Assembly: GCF_001613445.1 (NCBI RefSeq)
Contig: NZ_BDCJ01000026.1
Coordinates: forward strand, 48,546 to 112,545
DNA length: 64,000 bases
DNA from: Nocardia grenadensis NBRC 108939
Lineage (GTDB): Bacteria > Actinomycetota > Actinomycetes > Mycobacteriales > Mycobacteriaceae
Reading direction: 5' to 3'
How positions within the stretch are numbered: the stretch's first letter is position 1; every line of letters begins with the position of its first letter. The notes beneath the pieces were generated by a model. The model saw nothing but the letters and a program-made list of their open reading frames with translations. It was not told the DNA's origin and did no database searches. Both the position numbers and the translations under genes were made by a program. This document shows positions 1-9,100 of this stretch, one piece after another.

Positions 1-642
1 TACCCAGGTCTCCACCTTGTTCCCGGTCCGGGAGATGATCGGCAATGCCAGCCGGGGCTTCAGCGGCCACAGCAGCGGACACCCACGGTCGGTGAGGCAG
101 TCGCCGACGATATGGATGAGTGTTCCCAGGCCTATGGCGAACGGTAGCCAGTAGGGCGCGTCGGGTAGCCAGCGGTCCATCAGTACGGTGCCGCCGCCGG
201 CCAGGAGCACACACAGGCCGTAGGCACGCAGTGAATCGCCCTTCGGCGTCAGGTGCAGGGCCCGTACCCCGAAGGCGAGCATCACGAAGATCATGCTCAG
301 GGTGAAGTACCGGCCGAGATGGTGTACTCCGGCCCAGGTCGCCCAGCCGGCGAGCAGGATGAACAGCAAACCGTGTGTGCCCTTGCGGTGTCCGCCGGAC
401 ACCACCGAAACCCCCCTCGCGACCGCGTTGCTCACCGGTCCGAGTGATTGCGCGATGGTGCCGTTCGGGTGGTCGATATCAGGAAGCAATGCCGCGCCCG
501 CCGTGATCAACGCTCCCAGAACGAGTTCGAGCGCGCTGATATCCACTGGCCCCTGCACCACCTCCATCACGGGAGTCGGGACGATGGTGGCGGCGGTGAC
601 GAACGCGAGCGCGCCGCTGGTGGCGTGGGAATGGCCGAGCAC
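1..642 (-). CDS. DUF457/YdjM-type membrane metal-dependent hydrolase, 3' end outside window
   Basis: The reverse strand is open from a GTG at 642 to the window edge (214 codons), so the C-terminus is missing. GGGAGA lies just upstream of the GTG. The N-terminus reads VLGHSHATSGAL, and about 50 residues later comes LLPDIDHPNG. These HSH and PDIDHP motifs are the metal-site signature of the YdjM/DUF457 family of inner-membrane putative hydrolases. Several hydrophobic stretches fit an integral membrane protein, and a later HIVGDCLTDRG segment is also typical. The family's substrate is not established. Members are named from weak similarity to metal-dependent phosphohydrolases, so only family membership is claimed. 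Confidence 0.85.
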   Translation of the reverse strand, partial: MLGHSHATSGALAFVTAATIVPTPVMEVVQGPVDISALELVLGALITAGAALLPDIDHPNGTIAQSLGPVSNAVARGVSVVSGGHRKGTHGLLFILLAGWATWAGVHHLGRYFTLSMIFVMLAFGVRALHLTPKGDSLRAYGLCVLLAGGGTVLMDRWLPDAPYWLPFAIGLGTLIHIVGDCLTDRGCPLLWPLKPRLALPIISRTGNKVETWV

Positions 643-666
643 TAACTCTCCCGATATCTGAAAAGC

Positions 667-710
667 GAACGAACGGTAGCGTTCAAGTTAGCAATCGATT
701 CCGACACGCC
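667..710 (-). promoter_or_regulatory. Candidate promoter with inverted repeat for the DUF457 gene
   Basis: GAACG-GTAG-CGTTC (671-684) is a perfect 5-bp inverted repeat about 30 bp upstream of the DUF457 start. On the reverse strand a TTGAAC box overlaps its upstream arm, as expected for an operator within a promoter. No regulator can be assigned from the sequence. Confidence 0.3.
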
Positions 711-876
711 GGACCCCGCGCGGGGCGCGCACGACTCGCCGGCCCGGGAACACGCCGCCTCGACCAGGTTTCCGCTGGGAGATCTGATGACCATCTGTAC
801 TGCCGCGCCCGGAGATGCGATGCTGTGGGAAAGGAAACGTCGTGGGGGCGATCCGTTTCGCAAAGGGGGCGTAGAA

Positions 877-1614
877 ATGTGTGATCTTCAGCCGGTTCTC
901 CATCGGGTGCCGGGATACGAACCGCCGGTGCGCCGGTCGTGTGCGCGAGCCGGTGCCCCTCCGGGGGGCGACCGGGTGGGCGCCGAAGACCCGGCCGCGG
1001 AATATCGACCGCGGGCGGCTGCCTCCGGTGCCGCGGTTCCGCCACCGGCCTCTCCCGGAGAGGTGGTCGCCGAGCCCGTCCGCGGCCGGTCCGCGACAGT
1101 GCTCGATTCCGGTCCGGCCTCGGCACCCACCCCGCCGAGGACCGCCGAAGTTCCCGCTACACGCCCGGAGTCCCGCGCTCGGAGCTGTGCGTCCCGCTCG
1201 GATCGGAATGCGCTCCGGCGCAACCACAGTGCCCCCGCGGGCGTCCGGCGTGCCCAGCGGGCGGGGCACGCCACGTCCCGAAATACGGAACCCGCCGGTG
1301 TCCGGGCCTTCGCCACGACCTCGGTCCGGATCCTGCTCGAGGTACTCGACCGCCGGCGCCCGGTCGCCCAGCTCACCGCTCTGTGCACCCCCGGGCTGGT
1401 CAGTGCCATCGGCACTCTGGTGGCGGGCGATCACGCTCCGGGTCGGACCCTCGGGTCGGCGGTGCCCGGCACTGTGCGGTTGTTCCAGGTGGAGGAGTGG
1501 GCGGCGGAGATGGTGGCCACCTACCAGCGCGGTCCGCGCCGCCTGGTCCTCGCCGGGCGGATCGAGCGCGGGAGCAACACACCCTGGAAGGTGACCGCGC
1601 TGCGCGTCCTGTGA
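877..1614 (+). CDS. Rv3235/DUF6459-like protein
   Basis: This 245-residue protein starts at ATG 877 behind AAAGGGGG. An in-frame ATG at 787 would add 30 residues with no good ribosome site. The first ~150 residues are Pro/Ala/Arg-rich and low in complexity. The conserved part is the last ~95 residues, with VRILLEVLDRRRPVAQL, a VRLFQVEEWAAEM block and a WKVTALRVL end. That pattern matches the mycobacterial Rv3235 type, found near secA1 in mycobacteria. Its molecular role is unknown. The disordered N-terminus with a compact C-terminal domain suggests an adaptor, but that is inference. Confidence 0.72.
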   Translation: MCDLQPVLHRVPGYEPPVRRSCARAGAPPGGDRVGAEDPAAEYRPRAAASGAAVPPPASPGEVVAEPVRGRSATVLDSGPASAPTPPRTAEVPATRPESRARSCASRSDRNALRRNHSAPAGVRRAQRAGHATSRNTEPAGVRAFATTSVRILLEVLDRRRPVAQLTALCTPGLVSAIGTLVAGDHAPGRTLGSAVPGTVRLFQVEEWAAEMVATYQRGPRRLVLAGRIERGSNTPWKVTALRVL

Positions 1615-2080
1615 AGTCGCCCATGGCCTGTGCCGGGTTCGGGCAGCTCCGGCCGGTCGAAAGCCGGATGCGCCGTTCACGCGTTTCGGACAGGTTGGCG
1701 GGGAAGCGTAGCGCGCAGCCCGGTCCTTCAGGTCCGGGTCAGCGCATCACGTGTGTCGTTGGTCGACAGTAGGTTTGGATTCGGGTCTGGGGTATCGGGC
1801 CGGCCGCGGACGACCCGGGTGCGGCGGTCCCTACCCGGTGGAAGGGGCTGAACCTGCTCGGTTTCGCCCTCAGGGAGGCACGATCGGCGTTGCGCGGGTA
1901 GTCGCTCGGGCGGATGGTCGAGGGAAGTATTCGGGCGGGCGTGCGCTACGTGCCGAAGTCGTCCGATGCTCTCGCGGGTAAGCGCACTCCCTGCGGACCT
2001 CTTCGATATCGCCGTCTACCTCGCCGCCGCCGCGGACGCCTGCGCGATGCGCTCGGCGAAGCGGGGCGTATCGACGCGGT
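1615..2080. other. Gap with no recognisable gene
   Basis: This 466-bp stretch lies between the Rv3235-like gene and the VOC gene, which converge on it. All open frames are short and have compositions typical of antisense shadows. I found no RNA gene, repeat or convincing terminator stem. Confidence 0.4.
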
Positions 2081-2479
2081 TCAGGGACGGTGGGCTCGGA
2101 TATCGACCGGGCGACCGTCCGGGTCCTGGGCCGTCATCGTCCACTGGGTGGGGAGTGTCTCGATGGGCCCGGCCGGGAGCCCGGCACCCATGATCCGCTC
2201 GCGGACCTCGCACAGCTGGGCGTAGGTCGCCAGGCGCAGGCCCCAGCCGGCCCGTCCGAGCGGGTCGAGGCCGGTGGCCGGCCCGGTCGTGGTCTCGACG
2301 ATCGCCAGGTGGTCGGCGCCCCCGACGTCGAGGACCGCGATATGGGGGTCGGTGCCCGCGGCGGGACGCTCGAAGACCAGCCGGGCACCGAGCACTCCGG
2401 TGTAGTACGCCACGAGCTGGTCCAGGTCCGTCGTGGACAGCGTCAGATGGTTGATCCCGAGGAGTTCCGGCATGGTCAT
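2081..2479 (-). CDS. VOC/glyoxalase superfamily protein
   Basis: A 132-residue single-domain protein. I chose the ATG at 2479 (MTMPELLGINHLTLS) because the upstream extension is low-complexity and overlaps the divergent TetR gene. It has the vicinal-oxygen-chelate layout: an opening strand GINHLTLSTTDLD, YYTGVLGARLVF, a central AVLDVGGADHLAIVE with candidate metal His and Glu, and a closing TAQDPDGRPVDI. VOC proteins include glyoxalases, extradiol dioxygenases and resistance proteins that bind drugs; the substrate here cannot be read. It is divergent from tetR with about 140 bp between the starts, so the two may share a control region. Confidence 0.82.
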   Translation of the reverse strand: MTMPELLGINHLTLSTTDLDQLVAYYTGVLGARLVFERPAAGTDPHIAVLDVGGADHLAIVETTTGPATGLDPLGRAGWGLRLATYAQLCEVRERIMGAGLPAGPIETLPTQWTMTAQDPDGRPVDIRAHRP

Positions 2480-2619
2480 CCGAGCGTAGAGCCCTGTCCG
2501 GCCCGCGTCCAGGGTGTGCTGCGACGGGGCGGTGTGCGGGGGCGTTGCTGGGCGCCCGCTTTGTCCGATCCGGTGTGGCTTACGCTGCTCTTCCAAATGG
2601 CACGCGGAGCGGAGGGTGC

Positions 2620-3216
2620 ATGGTCAGCGGAAACGAGTTGGTCGGTCGTCGACGGGATGCCTCGGCCACGCGGGCCGCGATTCTGGCGGCGGCTCAGGAA
2701 TTGTTCGCCGAACGGGGGTACGAGCGTGCCACCGTACGCGATATCGCCACCCGGGCCGGGGTCAACCAGGCGTTGCTCTTCCGGTACTTCGGGAACAAGG
2801 ACGAACTCTTCCGGGCGACGATGACCGATCGCGGACGTTCGGTGCTCGACGCCGGTCCGGTGGACGGGTTGCTGTCGCGGTTGCTGGAGCGCGCGCTGGA
2901 GCCGAGTGAGACCGTCTCGCCCGGTAATTGGTTACAGGCCGCGTTACGTTCCAGCGGACACGAGGAAGGCGTGTCGGTGATCCGGCGCGAGTTGGGGGAG
3001 GAGTACATCCGGGCGTTGGCGACGCTCACCGACGACGGCGACGGGGAGTTGCGCGCGGATCTACTGCTGGCCTGGTTGCTCGGGATCGGGCTGGTTCGTT
3101 CCGTACTGCACCGGGAGCCGTTGCGCAGTGCGGACCCGGCGCAGGTCGCCGGTCATGTGCTGCGGGCGGCGGAGGTGCTCCTGGAGCGTAACGACCCGAG
3201 ATTCCCTCCGGCGTAA
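2620..3216 (+). CDS. TetR/AcrR family regulator
   Basis: A 198-residue protein with ATG at 2620 behind GGAGGG; the longer open frame from 2545 lacks a ribosome site. Residues ~12-60 form the TetR helix-turn-helix, with AAQELFAERGYERATVRDIA followed by AGVNQALLFRYFGNKDELF. The C-terminal half is the usual variable ligand-binding and dimer region. It lies directly upstream of a P450 gene, and the intervening ~100 bp holds palindromes that are good candidate operators. Most TetR proteins are repressors released by a small molecule, so ligand-induced control of the P450 is the simplest reading. The ligand is unknown. Confidence 0.9.
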   Translation: MVSGNELVGRRRDASATRAAILAAAQELFAERGYERATVRDIATRAGVNQALLFRYFGNKDELFRATMTDRGRSVLDAGPVDGLLSRLLERALEPSETVSPGNWLQAALRSSGHEEGVSVIRRELGEEYIRALATLTDDGDGELRADLLLAWLLGIGLVRSVLHREPLRSADPAQVAGHVLRAAEVLLERNDPRFPPA

Positions 3217-3229
3217 TGCTGTTACGTCG

Positions 3230-3281
3230 TTGACGTCGACTCCGGTAAACCCTTACCCTATCTAAGTAAGCAATCGCTTAC
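3230..3281 (+). promoter_or_regulatory. P450 promoter with two palindromic operators
   Basis: A TTGACG -35-like box (3230-3235) is followed 18 bp later by TACCCT (3254-3259). Two perfect inverted repeats lie on it: GGTAA-ACCC-TTACC (3244-3257), which overlaps the -10, and GTAAGC-AATC-GCTTAC (3266-3281) just downstream. Both have 4-bp spacers and share a GTAA/TTAC core, as expected for TetR operators. The site is 40-90 bp before the P450 start. Confidence 0.6.
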
Positions 3282-3319
3282 AAGGCTGGAGCCGCCGGGC
3301 GTCGGGAAAGGGAGACCGT

Positions 3320-4522
3320 ATGACCGTGAACACCGAGGTACGTCGGTACCCATTCGGAGAACCGGTTCGCCTCGATATGGACCCGCTGTTCGCCGAACTG
3401 CGCCGTGAAGAGCCGGTCTGCCGCGTCGAGCTGCCCTACGGCGGCGAAGGCTGGCTGGTCACCCGATACGAGGACGTCAGACTCGTCCTCGCCGACCCCC
3501 GGTTCAGCCGCGCCGCGACCGTCGGCCGAGAGGATCTGCCCCGGGCCACGCCCGCGCCGGTTCGTCCCGATTCGCTGCTGAGCATGGATCCGCCCGAGCA
3601 CAGCCGGTTGCGGAAACTGGTGGCGAAGGCGTTCACCAGCCGCCGGGTCGCCGAACTGCGTCCGCGTACGCGCGAGATAGTCGATGAGAAACTCACCGTG
3701 CTCGAGCGCGCCGGTGCGCCCGCCGATCTGGTGGAGGGTTTCGCGCTGCCACTACCGGTCACCGTGATCTGCGAGATGCTCGGGGTGCCGCCGGGTGACC
3801 AGCACCGTTTCCGCGATTTCTCCGACGCGATCCTGTCCACCACCGCCTACACCCGGGAACAGATCGAAAGTGCCCGGGATTCGCTGGAGACCTACCTCGC
3901 CGAGGTGGTCGCCGAGCGTCGGCAGCGCCCCACCGACGATCTGCTCGGCGCGCTGGTCGCCGCCCGTGACAACGAGGACCGTCTCAGCGAACGGGAACTG
4001 GTGAACCTCGGTGTCGGTTTGCTCATCGCGGGCCATGAGACCACCGCCAACCAGATCGCCAACTTCACCTATGTGCTGCTCACCCAGCGCGAGTACTGGG
4101 AGCTGCTGCGCGCGGAACCCCAGCTGATCCCGGGCGCGGTGGAGGAACTGCTGCGCTACGTGCAGCTCGGCGCCGGTGCCGGACAGCCCCGAGTGGCCAC
4201 CGAGGATGTGGTGCTCAGCGGCGTGACCGTACGGGCCGGAGATTCCGTTTTCGTGAACACCCAGGCCGCCAACCGCGATGAGAACGTTTTCGACGATCCC
4301 GAATCCCTGGACCTCACCCGGCAGCGCAATCCGCACGTGGCCTTCGGCTACGGCGCCCACCACTGCCTGGGCGCGCAACTGGCGCGCGTCGAACTCCAGG
4401 TCGCACTGGAGGCGCTGCTGGAACGTTTCCCGTCGTTGCGGCTGTCGCTGCCGCTCGACGAGATCCCGTGGAAATCGGGTCTGCTGGTACGCGGCCCGAA
4501 ACAGCTTCTCGTGCAGTGGTGA
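3320..4522 (+). CDS. Cytochrome P450 monooxygenase
   Basis: A complete 400-residue soluble bacterial P450, behind GGGAAAGGGAG. The I-helix AGHETT (237-242) carries the acid/Thr pair used for oxygen activation. E276-L-L-R279 is the K-helix ExxR, and FGYGAHHCLG (342-351) holds the haem-ligating Cys349. The protein would be cytoplasmic and needs a ferredoxin and reductase, neither of which is encoded nearby. The substrate cannot be predicted. TetR just upstream and palindromes in the promoter suggest xenobiotic- or metabolite-inducible expression. Confidence 0.95.
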   Translation: MTVNTEVRRYPFGEPVRLDMDPLFAELRREEPVCRVELPYGGEGWLVTRYEDVRLVLADPRFSRAATVGREDLPRATPAPVRPDSLLSMDPPEHSRLRKLVAKAFTSRRVAELRPRTREIVDEKLTVLERAGAPADLVEGFALPLPVTVICEMLGVPPGDQHRFRDFSDAILSTTAYTREQIESARDSLETYLAEVVAERRQRPTDDLLGALVAARDNEDRLSERELVNLGVGLLIAGHETTANQIANFTYVLLTQREYWELLRAEPQLIPGAVEELLRYVQLGAGAGQPRVATEDVVLSGVTVRAGDSVFVNTQAANRDENVFDDPESLDLTRQRNPHVAFGYGAHHCLGAQLARVELQVALEALLERFPSLRLSLPLDEIPWKSGLLVRGPKQLLVQW

Positions 4523-4567
4523 AGCCCCGATCGGAAACGCCGGCCGGCGGCGCGACGAGCGGACGGG

Positions 4568-4894
4568 TCAGGTATTCCAGCCGCGTTCGTTGCGCTGCCG
4601 GTAGTACTCGTCGTCCGCGTCGGCTTCGTCCCAGGCCGGGGCGCGGCGCATACCGGGGGCGGATGCCGCGCCCGGCCGGACGGTGGCGACCGCCTGCTGG
4701 AGACGCCGCGTGATCTCCTCGGGCGGGCCCGGGGTGAGCGTGAATTCCTCTTTCGTGTGGTTGATCAGAAGATAGCGGCCGTCCTGCGGCAGATAGTCCA
4801 TCCAGTGGAAACCGTGCGGGTTGCCGGTGGGCCGGGAGTCGATCGCCGGGCCCGCGAACACCCCGAGCTCACCCATCGGCCGGAGAACCGGCAC
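4568..4894 (-). CDS. Hypothetical protein, ~108 aa
   Basis: Not recognised. From the GTG at 4894 the frame gives 108 residues with strongly GC-biased third positions and a protein-like composition (GFHWMDYLPQDGRYLLINH, then EEFTLTPGPPEEITRRL and an acidic, Asp/Glu-rich end). A later ATG at 4876 is the alternative start. Codons upstream of 4894 in this frame look like antisense shadow. It is head-to-head with, and partly overlaps, the plus-strand frame that ends at 5170. Confidence 0.55.
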   Translation of the reverse strand: MPVLRPMGELGVFAGPAIDSRPTGNPHGFHWMDYLPQDGRYLLINHTKEEFTLTPGPPEEITRRLQQAVATVRPGAASAPGMRRAPAWDEADADDEYYRQRNERGWNT

Positions 4895-5170
4895 ATTCCC
4901 GAGCAGGTCCGGGTCGCGGTCGGGCAACTGCCCGGTTCCGACGACGTCATTGCGGCCGCGATCGCGGACGCGCGGGGCCGGCAGCGGTGGGCCGTGGTCG
5001 GGCGGCATCTCAGGGAACTGGGCCCGGTGCGTATCCACCTGCCCGCGACCACGCCGGATCGGTGGCACGTCACCGCGGGTCTGGACGTCTCGCTGTGGAC
5101 CGCGGCGCTGGCGCTGGACGATGCCAACCATCCACACCTGCTACGGCTGCGGGCCGCGTCGGAACCGTGA
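4805..5170 (+). CDS. Hypothetical protein or 5'-decayed gene, start uncertain
   Basis: Not recognised. From about 4895 to the stop at 5170 this frame is convincing: high third-position GC, and segments such as GSDDVIAAAIADARGRQRW and a tail ending LLRLRAASEP. Upstream of 4895 the only normal start codons (GTG 4814, GTG 4805, ATG 4757) lie antisense to the coding part of the minus-strand gene, where the composition is poor. Either the true start is an unusual codon near 4895, the two genes overlap head-to-head, or the 5' end has been lost. Confidence 0.4.
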   Translation: METVRVAGGPGVDRRAREHPELTHRPENRHIPEQVRVAVGQLPGSDDVIAAAIADARGRQRWAVVGRHLRELGPVRIHLPATTPDRWHVTAGLDVSLWTAALALDDANHPHLLRLRAASEP

Positions 5171-5194
5171 GCGTGGATCGCGGCCGGGGAGCGG

Positions 5195-5848
5195 TCAGGC
5201 CTCGCTGGGCTGGACGATGACGAAACCTTCACCGTCGAGCCGCAGCTGGAACGCCTCGCCGGAGCCGCCGCGCACCATCGATCCGAACGACTGCGACCGG
5301 TTGAGCGAGGTCTGCAGATGCGCACTCCAGCCGACTACGGCATCGGTGTCGACGAAAACCGGGGCCTGCGGGTGCACCGGAATGATGATCGGCGTTCCCG
5401 CGCAGACCAGACCGAGCCGCCCCTGCCCGGAGAACACACAGTTGAACAGCCCGCCGCCGGCCATCCCGACGCCCTGCACCATGCGGATGTCGTAGTGCAG
5501 ACTTGAATCGAACACCAGGACATTGCGGCCATTGAGGGTGAGCGCGTCGCCGGGGGCGAGGTCGACGGTGAAGCAGTTGCGGTCGAAATGCGCGAACCAG
5601 GCCTCACCGTGCCCGCGGACCGTCATCAGCGGCACACCTTCACCGGTGAGCGCGCGCTGCAGAAACTTCCCGACGCCCTGACCCTTCTTCTCGAAACGCA
5701 GATCCCCACGGAAGGCGACCATCGAGCCCTGCCGGGCGAGGCATTCACCGTTCACCGCGTATTTCAGGGATTTGGCGCTCTGCGCGGTCAGGCCGGGGGC
5801 GGTGGCGGGCTGCGCCGTGTTCTCGGCGGCGAACAGTTCACTCTGCAC
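5195..5848 (-). CDS. AIM24 family protein
   Basis: 217 residues from a GTG at 5848 (VQSELFAAEN) with AGGAGAGG about 10 nt upstream, preferred to the ATG at 5869. The sequence follows the AIM24/TIGR00266 beta-sandwich pattern: KYAVNGECLARQGSMVAF, FLQRALTGEG, a central LMTVRGHGEAWFAH, then LAPGDALTLNGRNVLVFD and a closing GEGFVIVQP. These proteins form TRAP-like oligomeric beta-folds. The yeast homologue acts in mitochondrial organisation, while the bacterial role is undefined. It sits alone, divergent from the toxin gene. Confidence 0.82.
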   Translation of the reverse strand: MQSELFAAENTAQPATAPGLTAQSAKSLKYAVNGECLARQGSMVAFRGDLRFEKKGQGVGKFLQRALTGEGVPLMTVRGHGEAWFAHFDRNCFTVDLAPGDALTLNGRNVLVFDSSLHYDIRMVQGVGMAGGGLFNCVFSGQGRLGLVCAGTPIIIPVHPQAPVFVDTDAVVGWSAHLQTSLNRSQSFGSMVRGGSGEAFQLRLDGEGFVIVQPSEA

Positions 5849-6195
5849 GATGCGATCCTCTCCTGGCACCCACGGACGATCGCCAGCCTATTGGACTTAC
5901 TCCGTGGAGCCGATGGCATGGGTCGTACCGGCTGTCGACGGAGCATCGCACCACGTCGACGGCTTCGTTCTGCGCCCGGTTCGCCCGGCACACGCCCTAC
6001 GCGCCCTCTGGTCCACCCGCCGTATCCGAGAATTTCCCGGATCGGGGGAACCGGACCGTATTCGGTGACGTCGGATATGGGTGATGAAGCTGTTGTCGAG
6101 GCGGAGGGTGGGACGATGCGCCGCTCGCGGATCGAATGGGGGAGCGGGCGTCACTCCGTACCGGAAAAGGCGTTCACCTCGGCGGAAGTGCGCTG
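5849..6195. other. Intergenic region upstream of the toxin locus
   Basis: This 347-bp gap separates the AIM24 gene from the toxin-like gene, which face away from each other. It should hold both promoters. I saw no clear -35/-10 pair, repeat or RNA. Confidence 0.35.
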
Positions 6196-9100
6196 ATGGG
6201 TATCGAGATCCCGGAATCGCTGCAGTGGGTGGCGAAGTATGTGGTGGGGGCCGGTGACTGGCCGGAGGGCGACGAGACCGCGATGCGCCGGGTCGAGTCG
6301 GCGTGGACGAAACTCGCCACCGACCTACGTGACCTGGATGCCGACGCCAACTACGCGATCGACCAGGTGCTGGCCTCGATCGAGGGCGATACCGCCCAGG
6401 CCATCGCGGACCGCTGGACACAGCTGGGCCACGGGCAGGGGGCGTTCGACGGCCTGATCGCCCATATCGAAACCCTCGCCGACGAGATCGGCGACGGCGC
6501 GGCGGATATCGAACAGACCAAACTGGTGATCCTGGCCGGCCTGGCGATCTTCGCGGTCGAGATGGCCGTGGCTTTGGCCGCCGCATCCACCGGTATCGGC
6601 GCGCCGGCGGCGGCCGCGGAGGCGGCCGCCGCGCAGGTCGCGACCCGAATCGCGATCCGCACGGCGATAAAACAACTGGTCCAGCGCATTCTGTCGAAGG
6701 CCGCCCTGAAAGCGGCCGCCCGTGCGGCGGTGCGCGGGGCCTGGGAGGCAGCACTGGAGGAGACGGCGCTCGATCTGGGCACCAAGGCCTTGCAAGTGGC
6801 CACCGGCCGCCGCGACGAGATCACCACCGAGGACCTGACCGAGGCCGGAAAGAACGCGCTCACCGCCGCGGCCGGCGGTGCCGTCACCGGCGCGATGGGC
6901 CCCGACGGATTGACCAGCAGAAATGTCCCCGGCGGCCCGGAGGGCGGGAACCCGCTGGCCAACGCTGCCAAGGACGCGGCCAAGGAGACGGTGGCAGGTG
7001 TCGCGGGGGAGGTGGCCGGGGAGGCCACGGACGCGGCACTCAACGACCGAGAATTCAGCTGGGAGAACGCACTCGCCCCCGAGAACCTGTCCTCGGCCGC
7101 CGCCGGTGGGTTGCAGCGGGGTACCGAGACGCTGGGGGAGCGCAACTCCGGCGACGGTCCGAACACCACCGGGGAGGGCAGCGAAAATGGTGGTGACGAG
7201 AGCCCATTGAACGAGACATCGAACTCCGGCGATCAGCAGAACGGCGAAGCACCCGGCGGCCGATCGGAGGCGGGCGACCGGGAAGCGCCGACCACACCAC
7301 AGAATTCGAACCAGGCGACCCAGCCGGCGGGCACGAACTCGCCACAGACGCCGGACACCTCCACTCAGCCCCAGACCTCGTCGTTGGACCAACAGTCACC
7401 CGGGCAGCCCGCGGAAACCGGTTCGCAGCCCGCCGGACAGCAACCGCCGTCGCCACCCGGCACGGAGTCGACCACCAGTGCGGAGCAGGAGGCATCGCCG
7501 ACGGGGTCGGAGTCGCCGCAACCCGCCGAGCCCGGTCCCGCCACCCCCGAAGCCCACCCGGGGCATACGGACACCGGAGCTCCGGATACCCAGCAGGCGC
7601 AGCCGACCGGTTCCGGTCCAGCGGAGTCGCCACCTCCGAACCCGGACAATGAAACGCAAACCGAGGTCGGCGATTCGCCGTCCGACTCGCAGAGTGCGCC
7701 GGAAGCCGTGGAGACGCCGGGGCCGGACGACATGCCTGCCACGTTCGATCCGGCCCCCGCGCCGGGAACGGAGCCACCCCGGTCTACCTCCAGTCTCAAC
7801 CTCGGCCCCGACACCACCACTTCGCCGGACACCGGTGCACCCGCGCCCGTTACGCCCGATAGCGCCACCGCGAGCAGTACCGACACCACGCCCGGCACGA
7901 ATTCCGCCACCGGCCAAGCACCCCCCGGCACAACCACACCGTTCGCGACGAATTCGCCTGCCGGTCAATCCACCACAGCAGGTGAATCCCACCCGTCGCG
8001 CACCGATCCCGGCCCTGCGTCCACACTTGGGAACACGGCCACGCCCGGTGAGTCCACCACCGGTGTAGCCCCGCCCGCCGGAGATCCGCCCATCCACGTT
8101 CCCCCGGGGCCGATTCCCGAGCCCGCGACGACAACAGCCTGGCCCCCGTCGGAAGAAGCGACCACCACCACGTCCGCCGCCGCGACACCGACCATTCGAT
8201 CCACCCCGGTTACCGTGGTGGTCAGCCCCGCCCATGGTCCGGCCGAAGCGCCTCGCGGCACCACGCCCCCGGATACGACGGCTGCGCCCCCGGTCGGCGC
8301 TGCTCCGGCCCCGTCTCCGCGGAACCGGACACAGTCGCCGGCATCCCACGCCTCCGGCCCCACCGGCGGTTCCGGTACGCCGGACGGTTCCCGGAACGGA
8401 CGTCCGCCCGGTATGCCCTCGCCGACCTCGGACAACGCGTCGGGTAGCTCTGGTAGCCCGTTCAACATCTTCGACCCGGCCAATCACGCACAGTTCCTGG
8501 CCGACTTCGCCCGGCCGCCCATACCTGCTCGACCGGCGACAACCGAATCTCCCGCGGATCCGCCCGCCTCGGCGGCCGCACCCGCTCCGGGAGCCGACGA
8601 CCGGCCAACGACTCCCAATGTGGCCGCTACTACTTCAACCGACACCGCTCGCGCCGATCGGGAGGTGTCGCCGACCCGCCCGCGAACCCCGGGCGAAGCC
8701 ACGCCGGCCCACCCGCCGCCGAGCCAACCGCACTGGAATGCACCACGCCCTACTGATCCGATTTGGAACGCTCCGGACCGATCCGGCAGGCCCTTTCAGC
8801 ATCCGTCGCCGAATGTTCCGCAGCCGGAACCGAATTCCCCGGATAGGTCTACGAATCCTCCTCGACCGCCGGGCAACCACAGCCCACAACACGCCCGACC
8901 CCCCGAGCAGCATCCCGTCCCGCCCAACCGGGCTCCCACGCAGCCACCGGTCCGGAACACACAACACCCGCATACTCCATCCAGAGCAGCTCCTCCGAGC
9001 CTGCCGGCGTCTCATAGCCCGCAGCAGCCGCTCACATCTCACGGTGGGCCCGCGCGCCCCCAGCAGCCACCGGCGTCATCGGCCGACCGCTCACTTCCCC

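Noticed and set aside
7365..8487. Long antisense Gly/Arg- or Val/Gly-rich frames across the toxin linker
   Set aside because: They are shadows of a Pro/Ser/Thr-rich coding region; the composition is explained by the sense strand.
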